Assembly: GCF_008635795.1 (NCBI RefSeq)
Contig: NZ_VWRQ01000002.1
Location: forward strand, 124,001-188,000
From: Paenibacillus tepidiphilus
Lineage (GTDB): Bacteria > Bacillota > Bacilli > Paenibacillales > Paenibacillaceae
Direction of reading: 5' to 3'
DNA: 64,000 bases
Position 1 is the first letter of the stretch. Each line of letters opens with the position of its first letter. The notes under the pieces are model-generated. The model had not been told where the DNA came from. It did not search any database and worked only from the letters and a program-made list of their open reading frames with translations. A program made the position numbers and the translations under genes. This document shows, one piece after another, positions 1 to 9,140 of the stretch.

Positions 1-431
1 TCCTTATGGATCAGCGACAGCGCTTCGTTGAAGGAGCGGCTCTGCTCCCGCTCCTGTTCGATGGAGAGGCACAAGGACTTCAGCATATCGTACAGGTCCT
101 TGGCTTTGACGGGCTTCAGCAAATAGCCGGAAGCGTTGATCTCGATGGCTTCCTTGGCATAGCTGAAGTCCTCGTGGCCGCTGATGAAGACAATCTTCGT
201 CTTCGGATCAATCTCTTTGGCCCGGCGCGCGAATTCCGTGCCGGTCATAATGGGCATGCGGATGTCGGACAGGATGACGTCCACATGCTCTTTTTCCATA
301 ATCTTCAGGGCGTTGAACCCGTTATTGGCTGTCCCCACGACTTCTATATCCAGCTCGCTGGCCAGCACTCTGCGCCGCAGCCACTCTAAATCCACAGCCT
401 CATCGTCAACCAGCATGATATTGATGCTCAT
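1..431 (-). CDS. AraC-type response regulator, YesN-like (N-terminal part only)
   Basis: This is the receiver domain of a response regulator; the gene runs off the left edge, so only about 143 N-terminal residues are visible. The start shows a beta strand followed by the acidic pair (LVDDE), the phospho-acceptor Asp in VILSDIRMP, the conserved Ser/Thr region (VFISGH) and the Lys-Pro of the switch (LLKPVK). The start ATG at 431 has an AGGAGG ribosome binding site. It lies 45 bases downstream of a YesM-like sensor kinase on the same strand, so the two form a two-component pair. In Paenibacillus such pairs usually carry a C-terminal AraC DNA-binding domain and control neighbouring sugar uptake genes; that part is not visible here. 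Confidence 0.9.
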   Translation of the reverse strand, partial: MSINIMLVDDEAVDLEWLRRRVLASELDIEVVGTANNGFNALKIMEKEHVDVILSDIRMPIMTGTEFARRAKEIDPKTKIVFISGHEDFSYAKEAIEINASGYLLKPVKAKDLYDMLKSLCLSIEQEREQSRSFNEALSLIHK

Positions 432-476
432 TCCATCACTTCCTCCTGTGCCTGTAAAAAGCTGCTGCCCGGTAAT

Positions 477-2216
477 CTATAAGAGGAACTGCTCGTCTGT
501 CTCCTGGCTCTCCTTAAGACCGGCGGGAAGCAGCAGACGAACCGTGGTGCCCGCCCCGTAGATGCTGGCAATGGTCACGCCGTACGGCTCCCCGTATCTC
601 AGTCTGATCCGTTCGTGCACGTTCTTAACCCCAAAGCCCCCGGTAGGTGACGGACCCTGCAGCATCCGCTCGACATCCTCCGGTCGCATGCCGATGCCGT
701 TGTCAATAATCTTGAGCTCAATCGCGTCGCCGATTCTGCGGCCGGTCAGCCGGATTCCGATGGATTCGTCGAACCAGGCATGCTTGAAGATATTCTCCAC
801 AAAAGGCTGCAGCACCAGCTTAATCACCTGCATATGCCGGATATCCTCATCCACATCGACATACAGGGTGAAGGCCCCCGCATATTTGACACGCTGGATG
901 TCCAGGTAGGTCCCCACCTGCTCCAGCTCCTTCTCCAGCTCAATGTACACATTGCCCTGGTTCAGCGTCAGCCGGTAGAATTGCGATAATCCTTCCACCA
1001 TCTCTGTGACCTTGCTGATCTCCCCGAGGTTGGCCAGACTGCTGATGGTAGAGAGCGTATTATAGAGAAAATGCGGGTTGATCTGTGCCTGCAGGGCCTC
1101 CAGCTCCGCCTGCTTCTTCTGGATCTCCTGCACGTAAACCCTGTTGATCAGCTCCTGAATATTGGTCGCCATGTCATTGAACGAATCGGCAATCTGCACA
1201 AACTCGTCATTTCCGGAGAAGTGAATCCGCTTCTGCAAATTCCCTTCCTGGAAGGAACGGATTAGCCCGACGATCCGGTTCATCTTGCGCCCGGAAATAC
1301 GCGCGACGACGAAGCCGATCAGGGTCATGACCAGGAAGCCGATCGTGCAGGCTACAATAATTACATTGCGCAGCCGGACAGCATCGCGGGTCAGATATTC
1401 CTGCGGAACCATCGCTTCAATGACGAAGTCACTGGCCGGGATCGGCTCATACAGGGTGAGAAACTGGTCGCGCTCAGCATCGGAATCGGCCGGCCCGCGC
1501 TGGAACAGGATGGACGCCTCCGTCTTCTCTACCAGCCTCAGGGTGATCCCTTCCTCTACAGGGAATGTATCAAAGCCGCCGAACAGATCCTCCAGGGATA
1601 CCGTTATCCGGACAAAGCCGATCAGCGTCTTGTTGTCGCTGAAGTTGACCAGTTTGCGGACATGGGAGAGATTGTCGAGCTTCCGGTCTGTATCCACCTG
1701 CAGCCAGATATTATCCTGCCGGTTCCCTTCAAGCGACTGGTACCACCCGCTGTTCGTTATCTCCTGCAGGGGCAGAATATAATAATCGCTGTCATAGATC
1801 GGTTCATTCAGGTTATCGCCGGATATAATCGTCAGGTCGCTGTTCGGCGTGTAGAGCATGAACCGGATATCGTTGCCGAACAGCTGCAGCGGCGCCGTAA
1901 TTTGCGGAACAATATCATCAATCATCGCCAGATAAATCTCGAACGGCGTCCCCTTCTGCTCCAGCGCCCGCTGAAACTGCGGGCTGCCGAACAGATTATC
2001 CGACATCCGCTGGATTTCGTCCATCTGATAGCGGATATTGCTTCGGGCCTGCTCCATCCCGGTGCGGATATTGGACTCCGCCATCTCTGTTCTGGAGTTC
2101 GTCAGCATGGTAATCGAGATATAACCGATGACCACGTCGGTCAGGAGCACCAGCAGCAGGTAGGGGATCATCATTTTGTACGTGAAAGGCATGTACTTCT
2201 TCAATTTGGGCATCAT
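477..2216 (-). CDS. YesM-like sensor histidine kinase
   Basis: Membrane sensor kinase of about 579 residues that would phosphorylate the response regulator just downstream. An N-terminal membrane segment (YLLLVLLTDVVIGYISI) is followed by an extracellular Cache-like sensor region of about 240 residues. Then come a second membrane segment (VIIVACTIGFLVMTLIGFVV), a HAMP linker, the His_kinase motif with the phospho-accepting His in QINPHFLYNT, and a HATPase domain with an N-box (QPFVENIFKHA) and G-boxes (DNGIGM, GGFGVKNV). I use the ATG at 2216 (MMPKLKKYMPF), preceded by GAGGA; a longer frame opens at 2249. It is the first gene of the regulatory pair and lies beside a sugar transport and hydrolysis cluster, which suggests that it senses an extracellular saccharide or its binding-protein complex. 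Confidence 0.9.
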   Translation of the reverse strand: MMPKLKKYMPFTYKMMIPYLLLVLLTDVVIGYISITMLTNSRTEMAESNIRTGMEQARSNIRYQMDEIQRMSDNLFGSPQFQRALEQKGTPFEIYLAMIDDIVPQITAPLQLFGNDIRFMLYTPNSDLTIISGDNLNEPIYDSDYYILPLQEITNSGWYQSLEGNRQDNIWLQVDTDRKLDNLSHVRKLVNFSDNKTLIGFVRITVSLEDLFGGFDTFPVEEGITLRLVEKTEASILFQRGPADSDAERDQFLTLYEPIPASDFVIEAMVPQEYLTRDAVRLRNVIIVACTIGFLVMTLIGFVVARISGRKMNRIVGLIRSFQEGNLQKRIHFSGNDEFVQIADSFNDMATNIQELINRVYVQEIQKKQAELEALQAQINPHFLYNTLSTISSLANLGEISKVTEMVEGLSQFYRLTLNQGNVYIELEKELEQVGTYLDIQRVKYAGAFTLYVDVDEDIRHMQVIKLVLQPFVENIFKHAWFDESIGIRLTGRRIGDAIELKIIDNGIGMRPEDVERMLQGPSPTGGFGVKNVHERIRLRYGEPYGVTIASIYGAGTTVRLLLPAGLKESQETDEQFLL

Positions 2217-2304
2217 CTCGGCGAAACATCCTCTTGTGTAGATTATCAAGTCTATACTATTATCGTTCCGCCGGCCCGAAATAAAAAGCCCAAGAAGAAA
2301 TTAA

Positions 2305-4680
2305 CTAATTCTTCAGGGTGGCCTGAATGACGGTTTCCGCCGCCAAAAGCCCTGCCGATACAGCCTTCAATTGCACCGGGCCCGCAGCGGATGAGGTCTG
2401 AATCAGAGCCAGGCACCAGCCGTTAAAAGCACGCCGCAGCGTAGACTTGTCCGCTTCATGGCTGCTTGGATTTCCGTTGCCGACGCCGAGCAGTGTCCCT
2501 GCTCCCGCCACCTCAAAGTGAATCTCGTTGTCTGCCGTAGGGACAACAACACCCTGCTCATCCAGAATGGCTACGCGCACAGGAATCGTATCCGAGCCGT
2601 CCGCCCATCCTTCCTGCCGGTCAGGGAATAAGGCAATCCGGTAAGGCTGACCGGCAGTAACCACAGTCTTCTCGGCAACCGTAAGGCTGCCGCGTCTGCC
2701 GACGGCTTTTAACTCTCCCGGCTCATAGATGACCTCCCACGACAAATACCCGGTCTTCTCCACCTGCCGTTCTCCCAGACTTCTCCCGTTAAGACTCAGC
2801 TCTACGATATCGGTATTGGCGAATACGCGTACCTCAATCGGCATACCCTCCGAGCCGGGCCAGTTCCAGTGCGGCAGCACATGGACCACCGGCTCCTCCT
2901 GCCATACCGCCTTCATATAATAATAGCTGTCCTTCGGGAAGCCGCAGGTATCCATTAGCCCGAAGTGCGAGTTGATGCATGGCCACAGATACGGCGTCGG
3001 CTCTCCCCGGTAATCGAACCCGGTCCACATGAAGACACCGGTCAGGAAGCGGTTGTTCACGAGATCGCTCCACGCCTGCTGGGGCGTGCAGCCCCAGGAT
3101 GGGATATTCGTGCCGTATTCGGAGCAGTACCCTTTCACCGGATCATCTTCATAGATGCCCCGGGTGGCCGTATAACTGGCGCATTCGCTGCCGATCATCA
3201 GCCGCTCCGGGTGCCGGGCATGATCGCGGAGGTCAAGATGATCCCGGTGCCCGTAATTGTACCCCGTAATATCTACCGAGTCGTTGTAGCCGTTCTCGTA
3301 CCAGCCATGGTTCAGGGCTGCGCAGGTCGGACGGGTCGGATCGATCCGGCGCGTCGTATCCGCAAGCGTCTTGAGGATGCGGGCACCCGTCACCGTGCCT
3401 TCCAGCACTTCCTCATTCTCCATGCTCCAGATGATCACACAGGGATGGTTGCGGTCCCGGTAGAGCATCCGCTCCAGCTGGCTAAGCCCGTTCGGACTGC
3501 TGTCCAGCTTGCGGTTCTCGTCCATCACCAGCATCCCGATCCGGTCGCAAATATCGAGCAGCTCCGGGGTAGGCGGATGATGCGCACTGCGGTAGGCGTT
3601 CGAGCCCATCTCCTTCAGCAGCCGCAGCTTGTATTCAATCAGGCTGTCCGGCAGCGCCACGCCGACCCCGGCGAAGTCCTGGTGGTTGCACGTCCCTTTG
3701 ATCAGCAGAGGCTCATCGTTCAGGAAGAACCCTTCCTCGGCATCGAAGCGGATGCTGCGAATGCCGAATACCGTCTCATAGCGGTCCAGCTCCTTCCCAT
3801 CACAGATCACCGCCGATTCCGCCTTATACAGATAAGGCGAGTCCGGGCTCCAGAGCTTGGGCTGCTCCACCCGGAAGCTCTGCTCCAGCTCCGTCTCGGC
3901 ATGCCACTGTGCCCGGGCATCCACCGAACCGGCACTGATCTGCACGCCGGAGCCATCATATATCACCGTCCGGAGCGTTAACGGAAGGTCCTCCGTATAC
4001 CCGTTCTGGATGCGGGTGCGGATGCTGACCGTCGCCTGTTCCCTGGTCACTTCCGGCGTCGTTACATAGGTGCCGTGCTCAGCCACATGCAGCAGGTCCG
4101 TATTCTCCAGCCACACATGCCGGTAGATCCCGCAGCCCTCATACCACCAGCCTTCGCATTCCGTGGCATCGACCTTGACGAGAATGACATTAACGCCCTC
4201 ATCCCCGTAGCGGAGCACATCCGACAGATCGTAGCTGAACCCGATATAGCCTCCATGATGCGAGCCGATCAGATGCCCGTTGACCCATACCGTGGAGGTG
4301 CCGGATACCCCGTCGAAGCGGATAAGCCATTTGCTCCCCGCAGCCTCTGCCGGAAGCGCAAAGGTTCTGCGGTAGAAGCCGATGCCGCCCGGCAAATATC
4401 CGTGGCTGCCGTCTCTGGCGCCGAGTAGTTCATCCTGAACATACTGCTGCTCCACACACCAGTCATGCGGCAGGCTGACGGGAGTCCATTCCAGCTTCTG
4501 CTCGCCCATCCCCCGGTCATGATACGCGATATCCAGCCATTCCCCGTCCCGGAGCACGCCGGCATCGGTAATACCGCCGGTCATTCCGGCCTTCACTGCA
4601 TAGGGAATCCGCAGCTCCCCCTGATAAAAGCTCCAATCCTCATCAAATCTGCGCTTAATTCTTACCGTCCCGCTTCTCAC
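2305..4680 (-). CDS. Glycoside hydrolase family 2, beta-galactosidase-like
   Basis: Cytoplasmic glycosidase of 791 residues with no signal peptide. The GH2 layout is clear. An N-terminal sugar-binding jelly roll contains the typical LPHDWCVEQ and FDGVSGTSTVWVNG segments. An immunoglobulin-like domain follows, then a TIM barrel with the acid/base Glu in IIWSMENEE. A Glu in LMIGSECASY or GYCSEYG is the likely nucleophile. The C-terminal part (HWNWPG, VFANTDIVELSLNG) matches the DUF4982-type module common in Bacteroides and Paenibacillus GH2 enzymes. The start is GTG at 4680 with an AGGGGG site about 11 bases upstream. Together with the ABC transporter and GH43 remnant it probably degrades an imported plant oligosaccharide. 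Beta-galactosidase is the usual annotation; the exact linkage cannot be read from sequence. Confidence 0.85.
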   Translation of the reverse strand: MRSGTVRIKRRFDEDWSFYQGELRIPYAVKAGMTGGITDAGVLRDGEWLDIAYHDRGMGEQKLEWTPVSLPHDWCVEQQYVQDELLGARDGSHGYLPGGIGFYRRTFALPAEAAGSKWLIRFDGVSGTSTVWVNGHLIGSHHGGYIGFSYDLSDVLRYGDEGVNVILVKVDATECEGWWYEGCGIYRHVWLENTDLLHVAEHGTYVTTPEVTREQATVSIRTRIQNGYTEDLPLTLRTVIYDGSGVQISAGSVDARAQWHAETELEQSFRVEQPKLWSPDSPYLYKAESAVICDGKELDRYETVFGIRSIRFDAEEGFFLNDEPLLIKGTCNHQDFAGVGVALPDSLIEYKLRLLKEMGSNAYRSAHHPPTPELLDICDRIGMLVMDENRKLDSSPNGLSQLERMLYRDRNHPCVIIWSMENEEVLEGTVTGARILKTLADTTRRIDPTRPTCAALNHGWYENGYNDSVDITGYNYGHRDHLDLRDHARHPERLMIGSECASYTATRGIYEDDPVKGYCSEYGTNIPSWGCTPQQAWSDLVNNRFLTGVFMWTGFDYRGEPTPYLWPCINSHFGLMDTCGFPKDSYYYMKAVWQEEPVVHVLPHWNWPGSEGMPIEVRVFANTDIVELSLNGRSLGERQVEKTGYLSWEVIYEPGELKAVGRRGSLTVAEKTVVTAGQPYRIALFPDRQEGWADGSDTIPVRVAILDEQGVVVPTADNEIHFEVAGAGTLLGVGNGNPSSHEADKSTLRRAFNGWCLALIQTSSAAGPVQLKAVSAGLLAAETVIQATLKN

Positions 4681-4969
4681 GTCTGCAGCTGCCCCCTTGT
4701 TGAACTAGTAATCATATTGTAGAGCAGATTGGCATTTCACAGTTAGTACAATGAGAATAATTAATAGGACAAAATGAACTACATCGGATTTTCGTAATTA
4801 TTCTGGATCAGTCGTGCAAATGCCTGGACTTAGCGATAGACATCCCCTATCCGCACCGTAGTCGAAGAATCGCCACTTCATTGCAGCTAGGAACACTCTA
4901 GAGAAACTGTCCTTCTTTATCGTTAGACGTAAAACTATTCCTGCTTTCGTGTAAGGTTATGTCTAGTGA
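4681..4969. other. Intergenic region upstream of the GH2 gene, no gene seen
   Basis: Between the GH2 start and the 52-bp repeat array I see no convincing gene. The first 130 bases are AT-rich and would hold the GH2 promoter on the minus strand. No clear operator was recognised. Confidence 0.5.
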
Positions 4970-5177
4970 ATTGTGGTCGGTTTTTCATACACATTTTGCC
5001 TGTTGACCCTCGCGGCAGCGCATTGTGGTCGGTTTTTCATACACATTTTGCCTATTTGCCCTCGAGACAGCACATTGTGGTCGGTTTTTCATACACATTT
5101 TGCCCGTTTACCCTCGTGACAGCACATTGTGGTCGGTTTTTCATACACATTTTGCCCGTTTACCCTCGCGGCAGCAC
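4970..5177. repeat. 52-bp tandem repeat array, copy 1 (four units)
   Basis: Four head-to-tail units start at 4970, 5022, 5074 and 5126, exactly 52 bases apart. A fifth unit breaks down at 5178. Each unit opens with ATTGTGGTCGGTTTTTCATA, continues through a CACATTTTGCC core and ends in CCCTCGCGGCAGCAC with few changes. The whole unit is conserved, so there are no spacers and this is not a CRISPR array. Because 52 is not a multiple of three and the unit has few stops, the array creates long open frames that are probably not genes. Related arrays lie at 31248-31440 and 59544-59790. Confidence 0.9.
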
Positions 5178-5298
5178 AATGGGGCAACAACCTTGAAATC
5201 TGTGAAAACGGCAAAGCCAGTTGCCCCGCAGTTTCACAATTCCATACACCAAGAATCCGGCACATTCCGTCCCGGATTTCTTCATACCCTTTACGTTT

Positions 5299-6915
5299 TT
5301 ATTTCTTCCCCGCCAGAAATGCGCTGGTCTGCGCCTCAACCTCCGCTCTCACCTTGTCGATACCAGCGGATTGCAGCTTGTCATTCAGCGTATCGAAGGC
5401 TTTGCCGACATCCTTGACGGCTCCGATGGTGATCGGCAGATAGTACTGGGACGAGACATTCTTCAGGTTGGCGATTTCCGATTTCACCTTTTCCGAATTA
5501 AAGGAGAAGCCCAGATAGGTGACCGGAGCCAGCAAATCTTTAATCGAGTTGTTCAGCTCGATGTAGGAGTCGGTCCAGGAGATGTCGGGCTTGAAATAAT
5601 CCTTATTGACGAACCAGAACCCGGCGGCATCGGCCGGATACGTATTCGTCTCGGGAGTAACGCCTTCAGGCAGGGTCAGCTTGCCGTCAGCCGTCACCGC
5701 ATAGTGCTTGCCCTCGATACCGTAGTAAGTCAAATATACATAGGCTTCATCCTGCATAATCAGGTCGAGCGCCTCTAGCGCCCGCTCCGGATTCGGCGAG
5801 TTCGCAGCGATGGCTACACCGTTGTTCAGCCAGCTGCTGGTCGGAGCATGTCCGGTCGGGGAGAGCACCGGCATAACATAGGTTTCAATGCCTTTGTCGG
5901 TGCATGCGGCCAAGGCGGCTTGAATGTCGATGGTATTGCCGAAGGCAATGCCTGCTTTGCCCTCAACGAAATTATCCTTGGACCGGACCTTGTTAGAGTA
6001 CGGATTCTTGTTTACATATCCGGCATCGTACCATTTCTTCATCGTTTCTGCCGCATATTTAAATGCGCTTTGTACAGGATCGTCGGTGATGCTCAGCACC
6101 TTACCTGCAGGATCTTCGTTGTCGGTGAACATACCGACGGCCAACGGATCGCCGGAGTCCATAGGCGCACCCGCATAAGCAAATTTCTCGCTGACAAGGG
6201 CTCCGAACGGAGTCGGCAGGTCATACTGGGAATCCAGGTTCAGCGGGATCATATCGGGATGATTCTGCTTGACCGCAGCCAGGTACGGCTCAAGCTCGGA
6301 TATTTTCGTGGGATTAACCAGTCCGGCCTCATCCATAATATCCTTGCGGAGTACAATGACATTTACCTTGCGGTCAGGCGTGGTCGTCGGAATCATATAC
6401 TGTTTGCCGTTGACCTGTGCCGCCTGGTAAGCGGCCGGGTCCTGGTTAGCATAGTATTTGGGCATATTCGTCTTAATCATGTCCTCGGTTAACTCCAGGA
6501 ACGACCCCTTATTCGATTCCGACACATAAAAGTTCCAGTCCGCTGCAAAGACAAAATCGACATCCTGGCCGGAAGCCAGAATCAGCGGATATTTGGAAGC
6601 CACATCCCCCCAGCCGATGTAGTTGATTTCCAGCGTGGCATTGATGTCCTGCTTCAGCTTCTCGTTGACGGCCGCCATGACCTCCGGCATGCCCTTGGGC
6701 GCTTCACCGAGCAAATAGCCGACCAGCTTGACCTCCTTGGAATGATCGGGCTTGCCGCTCTCTTCCGCCGCAGCGGGTGTATTGGTGGCTGCCCCGCCGG
6801 GTGCATTCGTCGCTTCACTGCCGGAATTATTGTTTCCCCCGCAGGCTGTAAGCGCCATGGATAATAACAATACCCCGCTTAATAAGGAAAGACCCCTTCT
6901 TGTTAACCCCTTCAT
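5299..6915 (-). CDS. Extracellular sugar-binding lipoprotein of an ABC transporter
   Basis: Solute-binding protein of about 538 residues, of the LipO/YtcQ type (family 1 binding fold). It has a short basic N-terminus (MKGLTRRG), a hydrophobic core and a lipobox (SMALTAC) followed by GGNNN, so it should be lipid-anchored outside the cell. A Ser/Thr/Ala-rich linker precedes the binding domain. The start at 6915 is fixed by AAAGGAGG; a longer frame at 6945 has no site. It is the last gene of the unit, 62 bases after the two permease genes. No ATPase gene is present, as is usual for this family, which shares a common MsmX-type ATPase encoded elsewhere. Confidence 0.9.
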   Translation of the reverse strand: MKGLTRRGLSLLSGVLLLSMALTACGGNNNSGSEATNAPGGAATNTPAAAEESGKPDHSKEVKLVGYLLGEAPKGMPEVMAAVNEKLKQDINATLEINYIGWGDVASKYPLILASGQDVDFVFAADWNFYVSESNKGSFLELTEDMIKTNMPKYYANQDPAAYQAAQVNGKQYMIPTTTPDRKVNVIVLRKDIMDEAGLVNPTKISELEPYLAAVKQNHPDMIPLNLDSQYDLPTPFGALVSEKFAYAGAPMDSGDPLAVGMFTDNEDPAGKVLSITDDPVQSAFKYAAETMKKWYDAGYVNKNPYSNKVRSKDNFVEGKAGIAFGNTIDIQAALAACTDKGIETYVMPVLSPTGHAPTSSWLNNGVAIAANSPNPERALEALDLIMQDEAYVYLTYYGIEGKHYAVTADGKLTLPEGVTPETNTYPADAAGFWFVNKDYFKPDISWTDSYIELNNSIKDLLAPVTYLGFSFNSEKVKSEIANLKNVSSQYYLPITIGAVKDVGKAFDTLNDKLQSAGIDKVRAEVEAQTSAFLAGKK

Positions 6916-6977
6916 AGTACTGCCTCCTTTAATCTGGATAAGCATCTATATAAACTCCGGAGAAGCCGGAGCCTATA

Positions 6978-7874
6978 TCAGCCCTTGACGGCGCCAATCG
7001 TAATGCCGCTGACGAAGTATTTCTGAACGAACGGGAAGATGAGCACAATCGGACCGGTGGCGATGACGGTCATCGCCAGCTTGAACGTCTCCTTCGGCAT
7101 ATCCAGATTGGTCACATGCTGGGACATGGCCGCCGACAGATTGATAGAGGACAGCATCTTGTACAGGAGGTACTGCAGCGGAATCAGATCATCCTTATTC
7201 GTAAACATCATGGCGGTCCACCAGTCATTCCAGTAGGCCAGCGCCGTGAAGACGCCGATGGAGGCCAGCGCAGGCTTCGTCAGCGGCAGCACCATTTTCA
7301 TAAAGATCCGGAAGTCGCCTGCCCCGTCAATCTTGGCCGATTCAATCAGCGGCTCCGGTACCGATTCACGGATAAAGCTGCGGAGAATCAGGATGTACAT
7401 TACATTGAACATCGGGGCCAGGATCAGCACGGCATAGGTGTCCGTCAGCTGCAGATTGCGGCTGAGCCAGATGTAATAGGGTGCGAGTCCGCCGTTAAAC
7501 AGCGTCGTAAAGAACAGAAAGAAGGCTAACGCGTTTCGGTGCTTCAGATCCTTGCGGGAGAGGACATACGCGGCCATCATCGAAATAAACAGCGACAGTG
7601 TAGTCCCGATTACAGTGACAATAATGGAGACTTTATAGCCGTTCAGCAAATCCTCCGGGTAGCGGAAAATGTACGCGAAGGCATCAAACGAGAAGTCCCG
7701 CGGCCAGAACCAGTACCCTTCCTTCAGAATGGCGCTCTCCGAAGAGAAGGCCCCGGATACAAGCACGATGAACGGTAACACACAGATTAACGCGATGACA
7801 GCGACTAACGTATAGGCAATGGCCGTGTATAGCGGGGCTGAGTCCAGTTTTTGTTCGGCAGCTTTGCTGCTCAT
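6978..7874 (-). CDS. Sugar ABC transporter permease, LplC/MalG type
   Basis: Inner-membrane permease of about 298 residues with six predicted membrane segments. The EAA loop that contacts the ATPase is visible as ESAKIDGAGDFRIFMKMVLPL. The C-terminus (FPFVQKYFVSGITIGAVKG) is typical of the LplC subfamily. An AGCAGGTG site favours ATG at 7874 over the GTG at 7883. It follows the LplB-type permease by about 33 bases, and the pair forms the transmembrane channel for the lipoprotein encoded next. Confidence 0.9.
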   Translation of the reverse strand: MSSKAAEQKLDSAPLYTAIAYTLVAVIALICVLPFIVLVSGAFSSESAILKEGYWFWPRDFSFDAFAYIFRYPEDLLNGYKVSIIVTVIGTTLSLFISMMAAYVLSRKDLKHRNALAFFLFFTTLFNGGLAPYYIWLSRNLQLTDTYAVLILAPMFNVMYILILRSFIRESVPEPLIESAKIDGAGDFRIFMKMVLPLTKPALASIGVFTALAYWNDWWTAMMFTNKDDLIPLQYLLYKMLSSINLSAAMSQHVTNLDMPKETFKLAMTVIATGPIVLIFPFVQKYFVSGITIGAVKG

Positions 7875-7907
7875 ATGAATCACCTGCTTATTTTATAGAG
7901 TGTGGGG

Positions 7908-8897
7908 TTAGAATAAAGCCTGGTCCTTGTCGTATCTGCGCACCAGCCAGTTGGCACCCAGGATAATGATCAGCGTCAGCACGGATTGGTAGAATCCGAC
8001 CGAGGAAGCCATTCCGAAATCGGCCGTGCCCATCAGCGAGCGGAACGCCAGCGTATCTATAATATCCGTCGCATCCATCAGCAGCCCGTTGTTGCCGATC
8101 AATTGGTAGAACATATCGAACTCGCCGCGCATGATCCGCCCCAGTCCGAGCAGCAGCAGAATAATCATGGTCGGCTTCAGCAGCGGCAGGGTGATTTTTG
8201 TGATTTTCTGAAATTTCGATGCCCCGTCGATGGTAGCTGCTTCGTATATTTCCTGATCAATGCCGACGATGGCCGCCAGATACAGCACACTGCCGTAGCC
8301 CACCCATTTCCACACGTAGAGGAACGGCAGCAGGAGATACCAGTACCAGGTCGTCGAGTAAATATCAAGCGCTTCCACATTGAAAAAGGCCAGCAGCCGG
8401 TTCACAATGCCATATTCATAGTTCAAGAAGTTGTAGACAAACGCCGATACAGTTACCCACGAAATAAAGTACGGCAGGAACATCAGGGTCTGGGACAGCT
8501 TCTTGAACCATTTCAGCCGGATTTCCGAGATGACGACAGCGGCCAGTATCGAGAACAACGTATAGCAGGTCAGGAAAGCGGCATTGTAGATAATGGTGTT
8601 GCGGGTGACCAGCCAGGCTTTGCCTGATTGAAAAAAGTAACTGAAATTATCGAAGCCCACCCACTCGCTGCCGAAGATTCCGCCTTTTACCGTGTAAGAC
8701 TGAAAAGCCATCACGATGCCGGCCATCGGAATATAGGCAAAGATCACAAAATAAATCGCAATGGGAGCAAACATCAGATACAGCACCCAGTGGGCCCGTA
8801 AATCCGGCAGCCAGCCGGTCTTGATCCCGCTTCTCCTCCTTCCCGCCGATCCTCTTCTGGCCCCGGCTCTGGGCTGGGCGTTCATATTCACATTCAT
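7908..8897 (-). CDS. Sugar ABC transporter permease, LplB type
   Basis: Partner permease of about 329 residues. A basic N-terminal tail is followed by six membrane segments; the EAA loop reads YEAATIDGASKFQKITKITLPL. The C-terminus ends in GANWLVRRYDKDQALF, typical of LplB-like proteins. Several starts are close together (GTG 8900, ATG 8897, ATG 8885) after GGAAGGTG; I chose 8897. It is the first gene of a permease-permease-binding protein operon. Confidence 0.88.
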   Translation of the reverse strand: MNVNMNAQPRAGARRGSAGRRRSGIKTGWLPDLRAHWVLYLMFAPIAIYFVIFAYIPMAGIVMAFQSYTVKGGIFGSEWVGFDNFSYFFQSGKAWLVTRNTIIYNAAFLTCYTLFSILAAVVISEIRLKWFKKLSQTLMFLPYFISWVTVSAFVYNFLNYEYGIVNRLLAFFNVEALDIYSTTWYWYLLLPFLYVWKWVGYGSVLYLAAIVGIDQEIYEAATIDGASKFQKITKITLPLLKPTMIILLLLGLGRIMRGEFDMFYQLIGNNGLLMDATDIIDTLAFRSLMGTADFGMASSVGFYQSVLTLIIILGANWLVRRYDKDQALF

Positions 8898-8974
8898 CAC
8901 CTTCCAACTAGTTTCTGTTTGTCTCTCTCCACCGTTATTGTAAAAGAGCGCACCGGACGGCAGTACGCGTCAAA

Positions 8975-8994
8975 CCTACGATAACCTTCGATAA
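8975..8994 (-). promoter_or_regulatory. Direct repeat upstream of the permease operon, possible YesN site
   Basis: Two adjacent 10-base repeats, CCTACGATAA and CCTTCGATAA, lie about 80 bases upstream of the first permease gene. AraC-family regulators such as YesN usually bind direct repeats, so this is a plausible operator. The link to the YesN-like gene at the window start is inference only. Confidence 0.35.
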
Positions 8995-9092
8995 CTTAAG
9001 CTCGTGAATGAGTTATTATTGAATCCCCTGCAAAGCGGGGCCTCTGCATTGAATGTGGTTCAGGTACTTTGCGGGGAACCCGTAACCTATAT

Positions 9093-9127
9093 AAAAAACG
9101 GCAGCCGGGTCATCTCCCGTCTGCCGC
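9093..9127 (-). terminator. Rho-independent terminator after the GH43 gene
   Basis: Read on the minus strand, GCGGCAG pairs with CTGCCG around an inner ACGGG/CCCGG-type stem, followed by a run of six T. It lies just downstream of the GH43 stop at 9141. Confidence 0.8.
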
Positions 9128-9140
9128 TTAGCCTTACTGT

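Noticed and set aside
4970..5177. CRISPR array
   Set aside because: The whole 52-bp unit is conserved; there are no variable spacers and no cas genes nearby.
4966..5443. Several long open frames with repeated Gly-Arg-Phe-Phe-type sequence across the 52-bp array
   Set aside because: They come from cycling of a 52-base unit through three frames; no ribosome binding site and no gene-like composition.
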